Assembly: GCA_015523135.1 (NCBI GenBank)
Contig: WAKY01000022.1
Location: forward strand, 1 to 14,545
Source: Candidatus Aciduliprofundum sp.
GTDB lineage: Archaea; Thermoplasmatota; Thermoplasmata; Thermoplasmatales; Aciduliprofundaceae
Reading direction: 5' to 3'
Length of the DNA: 14,545 nucleotides
Positions 7,929 to 14,530 of the stretch are shown here, piece after piece; the first letter of the stretch is position 1; every line of letters starts with the position of its first letter. The notes below the pieces were generated by a model. The model worked only from the letters and a program-made list of their open reading frames with translations, had not been told where the DNA came from and searched no databases. The translations under genes and the position numbers were made by a program.

Positions 7929-8559
7929 GGAAATTGAGAGGGATTTTGGATTCACAAGAGAGGGAGAGATTGAAGCTCGCAATACTTTATCTAAAATAAT
8001 TGGAGATAAAGTTCTAAGTGTAAGTGATATTAAAAATCTTATTGGTAATGAAGTATATGTAATCGGCTTTTCTCCTTCGTTAGAAAAGGAAGTAGAAGGA
8101 TTAGAAGATGGGAGAGCTATAATAGCTGCTGATGATGCTGCTGTAATATTGAATGATTGGGGGATTAAACCAACGATAATAATGACAGACCTAGATGGAG
8201 ATATAAATGCACTTATGAGAATAAAAGATGCTGTGTTTGGAATACATGCCCATGGAGACAATATATCCCTGCTCCAATATGCAGAGTTCTTTCCAAAGAG
8301 ATTTGGAACCACGCAAATAGAGCCGTTGTGGAATGTATACAATTTCGGAGGGTTCACCGATGGTGATAGGTGCGTCTTCCTTGCAGCTCATTTTAATGCC
8401 AAGATCCATATTTTAGGATTTGATTTTGAGAATCCCAGAATTAAAGAGGGAAAAGATATAGAGAGAAAGAGAAAAAAGCTAAAATGGGCTAAATACCTCA
8501 TTCATTATTTAGAACAATCTGGAGCAAATATAATCTGGGAAAATTTAAATTCTAAATGA
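7897..8559 (+). CDS. mptE: 6-hydroxymethyl-7,8-dihydropterin pyrophosphokinase, MptE type (DUF115)
   Basis: This 220-residue archaeal enzyme transfers pyrophosphate from ATP to 6-hydroxymethyl-dihydropterin, a step toward methanopterin or folate-type C1 carriers. It is not homologous to bacterial FolK. The family motifs are clear: NWxxWxxxYxxIxxxFGF at the N-terminus, GFSPSLE near 57-63, TDLDGD 97-102, HAHGDN 117-122, TTQ at 138-140 and NFGGFTDGDR 149-158, then ILGFDFE. The start at 7897 lies inside the DUF373 gene but gives exactly the expected N-terminal motif and has GAGGAAGAG just upstream. No other pterin gene is present in the window. The organism therefore probably makes its own pterin C1 carrier. 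Confidence 0.93.
   Translation: MNWKNWMKLYEEIERDFGFTREGEIEARNTLSKIIGDKVLSVSDIKNLIGNEVYVIGFSPSLEKEVEGLEDGRAIIAADDAAVILNDWGIKPTIIMTDLDGDINALMRIKDAVFGIHAHGDNISLLQYAEFFPKRFGTTQIEPLWNVYNFGGFTDGDRCVFLAAHFNAKIHILGFDFENPRIKEGKDIERKRKKLKWAKYLIHYLEQSGANIIWENLNSK
8541..8550 (+). promoter_or_regulatory. Possible internal TATA box before the small membrane protein
   Basis: AAATTTAAAT at the end of mptE is centred about 26 bases before the GTG at 8572. It may start a separate transcript for the last two genes of the cluster. It is also ordinary AT-rich coding sequence, so the call is tentative. Confidence 0.35.
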
Positions 8560-8571
8560 GTATGCTCATCT

Positions 8572-8988
8572 GTGATAATACTCAGTCCAGAAATGGCTAC
8601 GATACTTAGCGCCTTATTACTCATATATATTGGAATCGTAGTTGAAAAATACTATGTTAGCTGGAGTAGTGTTTATGCAAATACCCTAAGCTTTCTAATA
8701 ATGCTTGGCTCCATAGATATGAGTTTCTATGTTTTTCTCTTTCTTTTAGGATACACTTTATTAGGATATATTTCTGTTAAGCTTAAATGGAAGAGGATAT
8801 TCCCGCTATTCGGATGTAAAACATACGGTTCTTTAGTGCTAGTTCTAACCTTAGGTTCAGAAGGATACATATTTGGAATTTACAGTATTACTTCAGTGCT
8901 CATCTCCTGGATATTAGTGGCAATAATGGTTCATATACTTGGATATTTATATGTAAAGCATAGCAGAAGAAGGCGTTCGAAATGGTAA
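8572..8988 (+). CDS. Small membrane protein of unknown function
   Basis: The protein has 138 residues from GTG 8572; an ATG at 8593 would drop seven. I prefer the GTG because a TATA-like element lies about 26 bases upstream and no ribosome site precedes the ATG. Roughly four or five hydrophobic segments can be seen (near 8-24, 33-48, 52-68, 86-97 and 100-128), so it is integral to the membrane. There is one conspicuous cysteine/glycine turn (FGCKTYGS), and the C-terminus is a basic cluster with four arginines (SRRRRSKW), probably facing the cytoplasm. I do not recognise a family. It overlaps the DUF504 gene by seven bases, which suggests joint translation. Confidence 0.7.
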   Translation: MIILSPEMATILSALLLIYIGIVVEKYYVSWSSVYANTLSFLIMLGSIDMSFYVFLFLLGYTLLGYISVKLKWKRIFPLFGCKTYGSLVLVLTLGSEGYIFGIYSITSVLISWILVAIMVHILGYLYVKHSRRRRSKW

Positions 8989-9242
8989 GAAAAATATTAA
9001 ATGAGTACAAATGGCGGCAAGATAGAGATTTTAACCTTATTGAAGTGCATTACATAGATAGATTGAACCCGAAGGGCTATGCAATTTTAAAAGGAGAGGA
9101 CATAGAGGATATGGGAGATAAGTTCATATTTACAAAAAATGGAATGATTCCATACCATAGGGTTATAAGAATTCTATACGATGGGAAAATCATTTACAAG
9201 AAAACTCATGGATATCATAGTAAATATAGTAAAAAACCATAG
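8982..9242 (+). CDS. DUF504 / UPF0248 family protein (MJ1316-like)
   Basis: This 86-residue, cytoplasmic, basic protein shows the whole DUF504 pattern: ILNEYKW near the start, an EVHYIDR strand, ILKGEDI, then IPYHRVIRILYDGKIIY. The family has been proposed to recognise RNA ends in RNA repair or ligation, but that is a family-level proposal and nothing in this sequence proves it. The ATG lies seven bases before the end of the membrane-protein gene (ATGGTAA), so it is probably co-translated. Its last 53 bases overlap the convergent DUF2085 gene. Confidence 0.87.
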   Translation: MVRKILNEYKWRQDRDFNLIEVHYIDRLNPKGYAILKGEDIEDMGDKFIFTKNGMIPYHRVIRILYDGKIIYKKTHGYHSKYSKKP

Positions 9243-9762
9243 AGGTAAAGGTTCCAACTAAGTTTCCTGTTACAATTCTTATAAAATTAGTGCTCTCATA
9301 AGAGCTAACAAGCTGAAGGAATCCATCAACACCCATAAGGAGAATTATAAAAAGATAAAATAACGTACCCACTCTCACACGGAAAAGTGCACCTACAAAA
9401 GCCCCAAAAGCCAAACCCAAAAATATGCCGGTGCATCTCGCACAGAATGGCATCTGGTTTCCATTTATGAAGAACGAGCGATTAGCATGCTGATGGCACA
9501 TCACATCTCCAATTAAATAAATTCCTCTGATAAAAGGATTAGAAATATGTGAATTTATATAAGGAGCATTATCCATAATACTCACTTTACCCTCATTGCC
9601 CAGATAAACTGAATTGGAAGGCAAGAGTAGAGGGGATAAAAAAAGAAGTAATGCCCAGACTAGTGCAAATATTGCAGGTAATAACAAAAGCACACTAATT
9701 TTCTCTTTTTTCTTTATATCAATCGTTAGAGATTCCAATAACCGTTCCTTGACATTCTCCAT
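9190..9762 (-). CDS. DUF2085-family membrane protein
   Basis: This 190-residue protein has four likely membrane segments: about 22-47, 112-130, 134-153 and 163-182. Between the first and second lies a loop with the DUF2085 signature: CHQ at 89-91, RSFF, NGNQMPFCARCTGI with C107 and C110, then LG. The conserved Cys and His residues suggest metal or redox binding, which has not been shown for the family as far as I know. The ATG at 9762 lies 44 bases inside pyrH, so the two genes form one operon. The first 20 residues are charged and cytoplasmic. A TTG at 9738 could be an alternative start. The gene ends within the convergent DUF504 gene. Confidence 0.88.
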   Translation of the reverse strand: MENVKERLLESLTIDIKKKEKISVLLLLPAIFALVWALLLFLSPLLLPSNSVYLGNEGKVSIMDNAPYINSHISNPFIRGIYLIGDVMCHQHANRSFFINGNQMPFCARCTGIFLGLAFGAFVGALFRVRVGTLFYLFIILLMGVDGFLQLVSSYESTNFIRIVTGNLVGTFTSMVFYYIYYDIHEFSCK

Positions 9763-10393
9763 TTAACATCGCCCTTTTCAAATCTTCTATACCCTCCCCA
9801 ATTATGCATATTTCTATCCTGCTCCTCTCTGCGATTTTTATGGATATTAAATCAAAGGGTAAATTCAGGCCTGCATTCATATCTCTATTTAGAAACATCT
9901 CTTGAGCATCCCTATAACTCATTCTCCTTATAATTTTTGCATCTTTATATTTTCTTGGATCTTTATTATAAACACCTCCCACAGAGGTCATATTTATAAC
10001 CCTTTTCTCTCCTACCCTTTCCGCAATGAGCAAAGAAACAGCATCTGTAGTATGTCCGGGCTCTGTGCCTCCCATAAGCACTACAGGATAGCTCTTAGAG
10101 GCAATTACTGCCTCTTCAACGCTCTCAGCAATTTTTGGATATGAATAATTCCCTATGAATAGAGAAGCATTTATTCTACTGGCCATTATGCCTATTCTAT
10201 CCTGAGAAAACTCATCCATACCTAATTTTGAGGCAATGGAAATATAGTCACGAGCAATCTTGCCTCCTCCTACAACCAAAAATATTTTGGTATTTTTTGA
10301 TTGCTCTTCCAAGAATTTGCGAAATGAGGATATGTAATTGGAATCAATTATATCTCCATACACAATTGAACCACCGAGGGATATTACGACCAT
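9719..10393 (-). CDS. pyrH: Uridylate kinase (UMP kinase), archaeal type
   Basis: This 224-residue member of the amino-acid-kinase fold phosphorylates UMP to UDP with ATP, a cytoplasmic step of pyrimidine nucleotide synthesis. The expected motifs are SLGGSIV at the N-terminus (phosphate-binding glycines), VVGGGKIARDYI near 40, D-R-I-G-I-M-A-S-R-I-N-A, GGTEPGHTTDAVSLLIAE, and SVGGVYNKDPRKY. The last is usually NVDGVY; here the Asp is replaced by Gly, a mild departure. The short length and start fit archaeal PyrH. It is the first gene of an operon with the DUF2085 gene and has a TATA box about 25 bases before the ATG, with no leader. Confidence 0.95.
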   Translation of the reverse strand: MVVISLGGSIVYGDIIDSNYISSFRKFLEEQSKNTKIFLVVGGGKIARDYISIASKLGMDEFSQDRIGIMASRINASLFIGNYSYPKIAESVEEAVIASKSYPVVLMGGTEPGHTTDAVSLLIAERVGEKRVINMTSVGGVYNKDPRKYKDAKIIRRMSYRDAQEMFLNRDMNAGLNLPFDLISIKIAERSRIEICIIGEGIEDLKRAMLNGECQGTVIGISND

Positions 10394-10413
10394 AGATGAT
10401 TATCCCAATTGAG

Positions 10414-10423
10414 TATTAAAAAA
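10414..10423 (-). promoter_or_regulatory. TATA box of pyrH
   Basis: Read leftward it is TTTTTTAATA, centred about 25 bases before the ATG at 10393, consistent with a leaderless start. Confidence 0.5.
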
Positions 10424-10450
10424 TTGCCATAAGGAATATTTATGGCGAAA

Positions 10451-10460
10451 ATTTAATATC
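10451..10460 (+). promoter_or_regulatory. TATA box of the ATPase-receiver operon
   Basis: ATTTAATATC is centred about 27 bases before the ATG at 10483. A second AT-rich stretch at 10471-10478 is too close to the ATG to serve. Confidence 0.5.
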
Positions 10461-10482
10461 TATTGCACTCATTTAAAAACTT

Positions 10483-11856
10483 ATGAATTGGCCAACAGAG
10501 ATTGAAAATTTTCTGGAGAAGAATGGTACTGTGCTATTAATTAGAGGCGAGCCAGGCACAGGAAAAACTCTATTTTCCCTCACTCTTATGAAGGACTTAA
10601 AAAACACAATTTTAATTGCTCCTAGAAAAGTTTATCAAGACATAATAAGGAACTATCCATGGATTGATGAAGATACAAAGAATAGAATTTTTATAATCGA
10701 TGAAAAATATGATTATAAGACAACACACACATTTGGAAATTTGTTTTTCTTACTCCCAGAGTCATTCCGCCTGGCTTTGAATAAGATAGAAGAGGGCAGC
10801 GCAAATACAATAATTTTGGACAGCTGGTACACTCTGATTGAGGAACTAAAGTACAAATCCATAGAAGAACAAGAGAGAAAGGATATATACGATCCTGAGC
10901 GTTTCCTTTTGAACCTTGTTAAGCTCTCTGATTTAGGGGTTAATTTGATAATAAATAGAGAGGGAGATAAGGATGATACCCTTTCCTATGTGGCAGACGG
11001 AGTTATAACCCTAAAAAAGAATGTTGAAAATGGAAGGATCTATAGATACCTGATTCTTGATAAGCTGAGAGGAGTAGGGATTAAAAAATCTGAGTATTTC
11101 TTCACTTTAAAGAACGGGATGGTAAATATACTAATATCACGTCCATTTAAACATCCGAGGGAGATAACTGAAATTCCAAAGAAAGAGATAAAAATAGGGT
11201 ATAGTGTGCCATCAATGGTGTTTGATGACGTTTTAAGTTTTGATAGAGGAAACACAATACTTTACGATTTTGAAGAGTACGTGCCTAAGATTTATCACTT
11301 TATAACTCTTATGAGTACAACTGCAAATTTCTTAAAGAATGGGATTAAAAGCATAATTTTACCGCCCAACGATATGGATATGAACGAGATAAAGTATCAA
11401 ATTTACCTTTTCGGTATTCAAAAATATATTTCGAACATGAGAATAATCTATCCTGAAAAAGAGTTAGAAGATTTTGTTGTGGAAACCGATTTTTATGATG
11501 TAAAGAGCATAATTAAGAGTATGGGGAAATGCATAAGCGATGAAGACATAAACCCTCTTGTGATTATCGGCTATGACAGGCTTTTTAATTTCCTCAACGA
11601 GCATCAGATAATGCAGTTAATTGATTATATGAGAAATTTTGTTAGAAAATACGGAGGATTGCTAATTATATCAGGAAAAATGACAAATAAAGCCATAAAC
11701 AACTTCAGCGCGGGTCTTGCCGATATCTATCTCAAATTTAAGAATGTGAACGGAGACATAATTATGTATGGCATAAAGCCTTGGACAAGAGCGTATCACC
11801 TAAGTTTATCATCCGAGAAAGGCTATCCAGAGATAATAAAGGAGGAAATATTATGA
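10483..11856 (+). CDS. GvpD/KaiC-like RecA-superfamily ATPase
   Basis: This 457-residue protein has a RecA-fold P-loop ATPase in its N-terminal half. Walker A is GEPGTGKT at 22-29, Walker B is TIILDSW with D113, and a KaiC/GvpD-like arginine segment LDKLRGVGI lies near 192-200. The order and spacing resemble the GvpD group found in many archaea, including species without gas vesicles. The C-terminal half (about 230-450) reads like a second, degenerate alpha/beta domain without a P-loop; it contains IILPPNDMD and a strand-helix run ending in LLIISGK. No membrane segment is present. It overlaps the receiver gene by four bases (ATGA), so a partnership in signalling is inferred. No gas vesicle gene is nearby, so I do not name it gvpD. 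Confidence 0.82.
   Translation: MNWPTEIENFLEKNGTVLLIRGEPGTGKTLFSLTLMKDLKNTILIAPRKVYQDIIRNYPWIDEDTKNRIFIIDEKYDYKTTHTFGNLFFLLPESFRLALNKIEEGSANTIILDSWYTLIEELKYKSIEEQERKDIYDPERFLLNLVKLSDLGVNLIINREGDKDDTLSYVADGVITLKKNVENGRIYRYLILDKLRGVGIKKSEYFFTLKNGMVNILISRPFKHPREITEIPKKEIKIGYSVPSMVFDDVLSFDRGNTILYDFEEYVPKIYHFITLMSTTANFLKNGIKSIILPPNDMDMNEIKYQIYLFGIQKYISNMRIIYPEKELEDFVVETDFYDVKSIIKSMGKCISDEDINPLVIIGYDRLFNFLNEHQIMQLIDYMRNFVRKYGGLLIISGKMTNKAINNFSAGLADIYLKFKNVNGDIIMYGIKPWTRAYHLSLSSEKGYPEIIKEEIL
11841..11845 (+). promoter_or_regulatory. Strong ribosome binding site of the receiver gene
   Basis: GGAGG lies seven bases before the ATG at 11853. It decides the start against the longer frame from 11781, which would add 24 residues overlapping the ATPase gene. 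Confidence 0.75.
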
Positions 11857-12212
11857 AAAAGCTCCTCTTGGCTGATGATTCGGAGCTATTCTACAAATTT
11901 TTAAAAGACATAATAAAAAAAGATGATATAAAAATAATCTGGGCAAAGAATAAGAAAGAGGCAATTGAAAAATTTAAAAATGAGAAGCCAGAATTAATTT
12001 TAGTGGATATTATACTCTCAGATTCAAACGGAATTGATGTTATAAAAGAACTAAAGGCTTTGGATGAAAAAGCGAATATAATTGTAATAAGTGGGCTTGA
12101 TAAGCAAGAGGTGATAAAAGAAGCTTTAGATGCCGGAGCTAAAGATTACATAGTTAAGAATGTAAGTCCAAAATATTTTAGAGAGAAAATAAAAAATTAT
12201 TTAAACATCTAA
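11853..12212 (+). CDS. Stand-alone CheY-like response regulator receiver
   Basis: This 119-residue protein is a single receiver domain with nothing after it. The acidic pair is D8-D9 (LLADDS), the phosphoacceptor is D52 in LILVDIIL, the switch Ser is S80 in IVISG, and the conserved lysine is K102 in DYIVKN. All functional residues are therefore present, so phosphorylation is expected. With no DNA-binding or enzymatic output domain, it must act by contact with a partner, and the ATPase encoded directly upstream is the obvious candidate. No histidine kinase is in the window. The start overlaps the stop of the ATPase gene (ATGA), and the 3' end interlocks with the convergent gene. Confidence 0.92.
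   Translation: MKKLLLADDSELFYKFLKDIIKKDDIKIIWAKNKKEAIEKFKNEKPELILVDIILSDSNGIDVIKELKALDEKANIIVISGLDKQEVIKEALDAGAKDYIVKNVSPKYFREKIKNYLNI
12178..12202 (-). terminator. Possible T-rich terminator of the winged-helix/PAPS-reductase operon
   Basis: Read leftward, a T6 tract and further T-rich sequence begin about ten bases after the stop. The same bases are lysine codons of the receiver gene, so the call is weak. Confidence 0.25.
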
Positions 12213-13951
12213 AACTCTTCTGCAGGACATTTCCCAAGGCAATCCAAGCAATGTATACATTTTTCCTCTTTTATTGTTATTTTCCCATTTTCTAGATATA
12301 AAGCTCCAACAGGGCATCTTCCAAGGCATATACCACAACCAATGCACTCTTGAGAGCGTATTATTAACGATTTTGCCTCTTTAACGAAATTTTCCGATAT
12401 TTCCAATTTTTTATTGTATCTAAAAGAGCCCTCTGGTAAAGCATAAAGAATATTTAACATCCTTTCCTCATCAACTTCCCTGTCAAACCTTACCTCTTTC
12501 CATTCCGCTCCCACGAATTGCATCTTAAGCTTATCTCTCTCTACCCTTATGCCCCCTGCCCATTTTGGTGGATTCTTCCAGCGCCAAGAAGATTGAGCCC
12601 ATTCTTCAGGAATTTTTCTTTCCCTCGCATACTCTTTTATATAAGAGAACCATTTTTCTATACCGCCAAAATATTTTCTTACAATTTCAAAATCTGCAAG
12701 GTCTGAAGATGGACATAAGTAGCAGCCGATTCTAGTTAAGCCCCTTTTATACCAAATATTTATTGGTGCCTTTTTCCAGAGTATATAGAACCAAACTTCC
12801 AAAGAACTCCAGTTTTGAATAGGGCTTGCAGACAATTGATTTGGAACCCATTCATTTCTCCAAATATTTCCCTTTCTCATTCTCTCCATACTTTCATATC
12901 TTCTCTGTCCTATGAGAGTAAGTAACCCAGAAGGATAATTTTCAAGTATGTATCTTGTAGTTGGACCAAGCTTGGAAACTTTACAGCACCATCTGTAATC
13001 CCTTCCAGAAGGCCCAAAATGCTCCAAGGATTCCCAAAATGCATCTCCAGCGTTTATTCTGTCTATTTTTATTTCGTATTTTTTCTCAACTTCATTCACA
13101 TATTCCACAGTTTCTGGAAGCTCTATGCCAGTATTCAAGAAAAAAGTATGGAAATCCAAACCGCTCTCCAAAGCGAGAAGAAGAACAGCTAAAGAATCTT
13201 TTCCACCACTAAATGAAACAGCCAACGGCAAATTGTATTTATTTTTTATCTCTTTTATGAATCTTACAGCTTTCTTTTCTATACTTTCCAAATGCTGCTT
13301 ATTAGCTTCTATAACCTTCTCCAAATCTGCTTGCTCTCTTTTTTCCCATTTTCCATAGCCGCTGTGTCTAATTTTCACAGCCATTCCATGCGTAGCTCTA
13401 CACATCTCCTCAGAATTCATTCTCGCTATGCCAACCGCCAAAGCTCTGCCTGAGGAATCCCTTATTATTACCTCATCTCCACTCTTTATGCCCTCTGCGC
13501 AATCCTTTACCCCTGGAGCCATTAAATTCTTGCCGCTCAAAATTGGTTGTATAGCTCCATCATCAATTTCAACCCATCCTTTGGATATGCACTCATTCAA
13601 TAAGTATGCACCCTCCATCCTAAGAGCAATTCTAAATTCTTTTCTCTCAATATCGTATCTCAAATTACCTATTACCTTTCCATCAATTATAACCTCATCC
13701 ATCCTATCATAATGTGGAACTCTGTTGAAAAGCACAAAAAAATTTTCAAGTTTGCATCCAAATGCCCTTTCTAATGCTTTATTTAAAATATTCAAATCCC
13801 CTTCAAATCCTATTCTAACCTCTCCAGGAGGAGTAATGGGAACTTTTCTCCCTTCATTACCACATATACTACAATGCTTTGTGAGAAGCGGAACATTACA
13901 TTCATCACACCAGTAAAAATTGATTTTTCCAAGATACACAGGTTTTCCCAT
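12209..13951 (-). CDS. PAPS/APS-reductase-like protein with zinc ribbon, PUA and ferredoxin modules
   Basis: This 580-residue protein has four modules in order. First is a zinc ribbon with C15, C18, C27 and C30. A less clear region follows, then a PUA-like domain (about 126-200, with GKNLMAPGV and DEVIIRD). Third is a PP-loop ATPase domain of the PAPS reductase type with SGGKDS at 248-253. It also carries a Cys pair at 322-323 (WCCKVSKLGP), GQRRYES, and C410-x-x-C413, the pattern that binds a [4Fe-4S] cluster in assimilatory APS reductases. Last is a 2[4Fe-4S] ferredoxin with C536/539/542/546 and C565/568/571/575. The catalytic C-terminal Cys motif of true APS reductases is not seen. Similar fusions occur in other archaea. 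PUA suggests RNA binding, so sulfur transfer to RNA is as plausible as sulfate reduction. The ATG directly follows the stop of the winged-helix gene. Confidence 0.88.
   Translation of the reverse strand: MGKPVYLGKINFYWCDECNVPLLTKHCSICGNEGRKVPITPPGEVRIGFEGDLNILNKALERAFGCKLENFFVLFNRVPHYDRMDEVIIDGKVIGNLRYDIERKEFRIALRMEGAYLLNECISKGWVEIDDGAIQPILSGKNLMAPGVKDCAEGIKSGDEVIIRDSSGRALAVGIARMNSEEMCRATHGMAVKIRHSGYGKWEKREQADLEKVIEANKQHLESIEKKAVRFIKEIKNKYNLPLAVSFSGGKDSLAVLLLALESGLDFHTFFLNTGIELPETVEYVNEVEKKYEIKIDRINAGDAFWESLEHFGPSGRDYRWCCKVSKLGPTTRYILENYPSGLLTLIGQRRYESMERMRKGNIWRNEWVPNQLSASPIQNWSSLEVWFYILWKKAPINIWYKRGLTRIGCYLCPSSDLADFEIVRKYFGGIEKWFSYIKEYARERKIPEEWAQSSWRWKNPPKWAGGIRVERDKLKMQFVGAEWKEVRFDREVDEERMLNILYALPEGSFRYNKKLEISENFVKEAKSLIIRSQECIGCGICLGRCPVGALYLENGKITIKEEKCIHCLDCLGKCPAEEF
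12259..12293 (+). terminator. Possible T-rich terminator of the ATPase-receiver operon
   Basis: Several T-runs of four or five lie 47-80 bases after the receiver stop. They fall inside the convergent gene and may only mirror its lysine codons. Confidence 0.25.
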
Positions 13952-14257
13952 TTAAACCACTAGTGTTAAAACTTTCTTTCTCAGTATTTTTACTATATCC
14001 TCTATCTCACCCAACTGCTCTGCGAGCTCAAGCAAGCTATCTTTAATGTTTCCATCTATTATAGCCCCATTAGGTGTAGGCTTTATGAATCCATTATTCT
14101 CAAGAGTTGCCAAAGAGCGCCTTACCTCATGCTCCTCAATCCCAAGAATCTGAGAAATCCTTATTATTCCAACAGGCTGCTTTTTCATAACCACCTCTAA
14201 TACCCTTATATGCCTTGATAACAACTCAAGCTCATCGTAAATTCTCTTTGTAAGCAT
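13952..14257 (-). CDS. Small winged-helix DNA-binding protein
   Basis: This 101-residue cytoplasmic protein is a probable transcription regulator. A helical N-terminus (about 1-25) is followed by a helix-turn-helix: IIRISQILGIEEHEVRRSLATLENNGFI, near residues 30-57. A short wing (TPNGAII) comes next, then a C-terminal coiled helix that may form a dimer. I chose ATG 14257 because GAGGTGA lies just before it; a GTG at 14299 would add 14 residues but places the TATA box within the gene. It is first in an operon with the PAPS-reductase-like gene, stop and start abutting as TAAATG, so it may regulate its own operon or simply be co-expressed. It is divergent from tRNA-Glu. Confidence 0.85.
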   Translation of the reverse strand: MLTKRIYDELELLSRHIRVLEVVMKKQPVGIIRISQILGIEEHEVRRSLATLENNGFIKPTPNGAIIDGNIKDSLLELAEQLGEIEDIVKILRKKVLTLVV

Positions 14258-14261
14258 ACAA

Positions 14262-14269
14262 TTCACCTC
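14262..14269 (-). promoter_or_regulatory. Ribosome binding site of the winged-helix gene
   Basis: Read leftward it is GAGGTGAA, a few bases before the ATG at 14257. It decides that start over the upstream GTG. Confidence 0.65.
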
Positions 14270-14283
14270 TAAACATTGCAAAA

Positions 14284-14293
14284 GGTATAAATG
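14284..14293 (-). promoter_or_regulatory. TATA box of the winged-helix operon
   Basis: Read leftward it is CATTTATACC, centred about 32 bases before the ATG at 14257. Transcription from about 14263 would leave a short leader reaching the ribosome site. Confidence 0.5.
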
Positions 14294-14309
14294 CACCAAG
14301 AATAAAAAA

Positions 14310-14317
14310 TTTTATAT
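14310..14317 (+). promoter_or_regulatory. TATA box of the tRNA-Glu gene
   Basis: TTTTATAT follows an A-rich stretch. A start about 25 bases on (near 14339) would give a 5' leader of about 65 bases on the pre-tRNA. A second, weaker TATA (CTTATAC, 14326-14332) would start transcription near 14355, at the first copy of the repeat described below. Confidence 0.5.
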
Positions 14318-14353
14318 CCCCCACGCTTATACGCCTTTGCAACGGCATGTTTG

Positions 14354-14403
14354 ATGCTCCGGTGGTTAATCCCGCCTCAAAGCAGGCAAACCACCAAAGC
14401 TAT

Positions 14404-14414
<11 letters not shown>
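14354..14414 (+). repeat. Two direct copies and one inverted copy of the tRNA-Glu 5' end
   Basis: The 13-base unit ATGCTCCGGTGGT occurs at 14354-14366 and again at 14402-14414, where it is the start of the tRNA, 48 bases apart. Between them, 14390-14400 reads ACCACCAAAGC, which matches the reverse complement of the tRNA's first 11 bases at 9 of 11 positions. The inverted copy can therefore pair with either direct copy. With the upstream copy it forms a long hairpin helped by GCCT (14374-14377) and AGGC (14384-14387). With the downstream copy it would cover the acceptor strand and start of the D arm. Confidence 0.75.

Positions 14415-14530
<116 letters not shown>

Noticed and set aside
7839..8357. 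172-codon open frame on the minus strand across DUF373 and mptE
   Set aside because: It is antisense to the MptE motifs, its translation is low-complexity Ser/Ile/Pro, and it matches no family I know.
11781..11852. Longer start for the receiver gene
   Set aside because: The extra 24 residues run across the ATPase coding region in another frame; the GGAGG site and the family's N-terminus both indicate ATG 11853.
10483..11856. Calling the ATPase gene gvpD and the region a gas vesicle locus
   Set aside because: No gas vesicle structural gene is nearby, and GvpD-like ATPases occur widely in archaea that do not make gas vesicles.
14356..14400. A second tRNA gene upstream of tRNA-Glu
   Set aside because: It repeats only the first 11 bases of a tRNA; there is no anticodon arm, no T arm and no 3' acceptor strand, and the segment folds as a simple hairpin.
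14348..14400. Box C/D or other guide RNA in the tRNA leader
   Set aside because: TTTGATG resembles part of box C, but the full box and any box D (CTGA) are missing.
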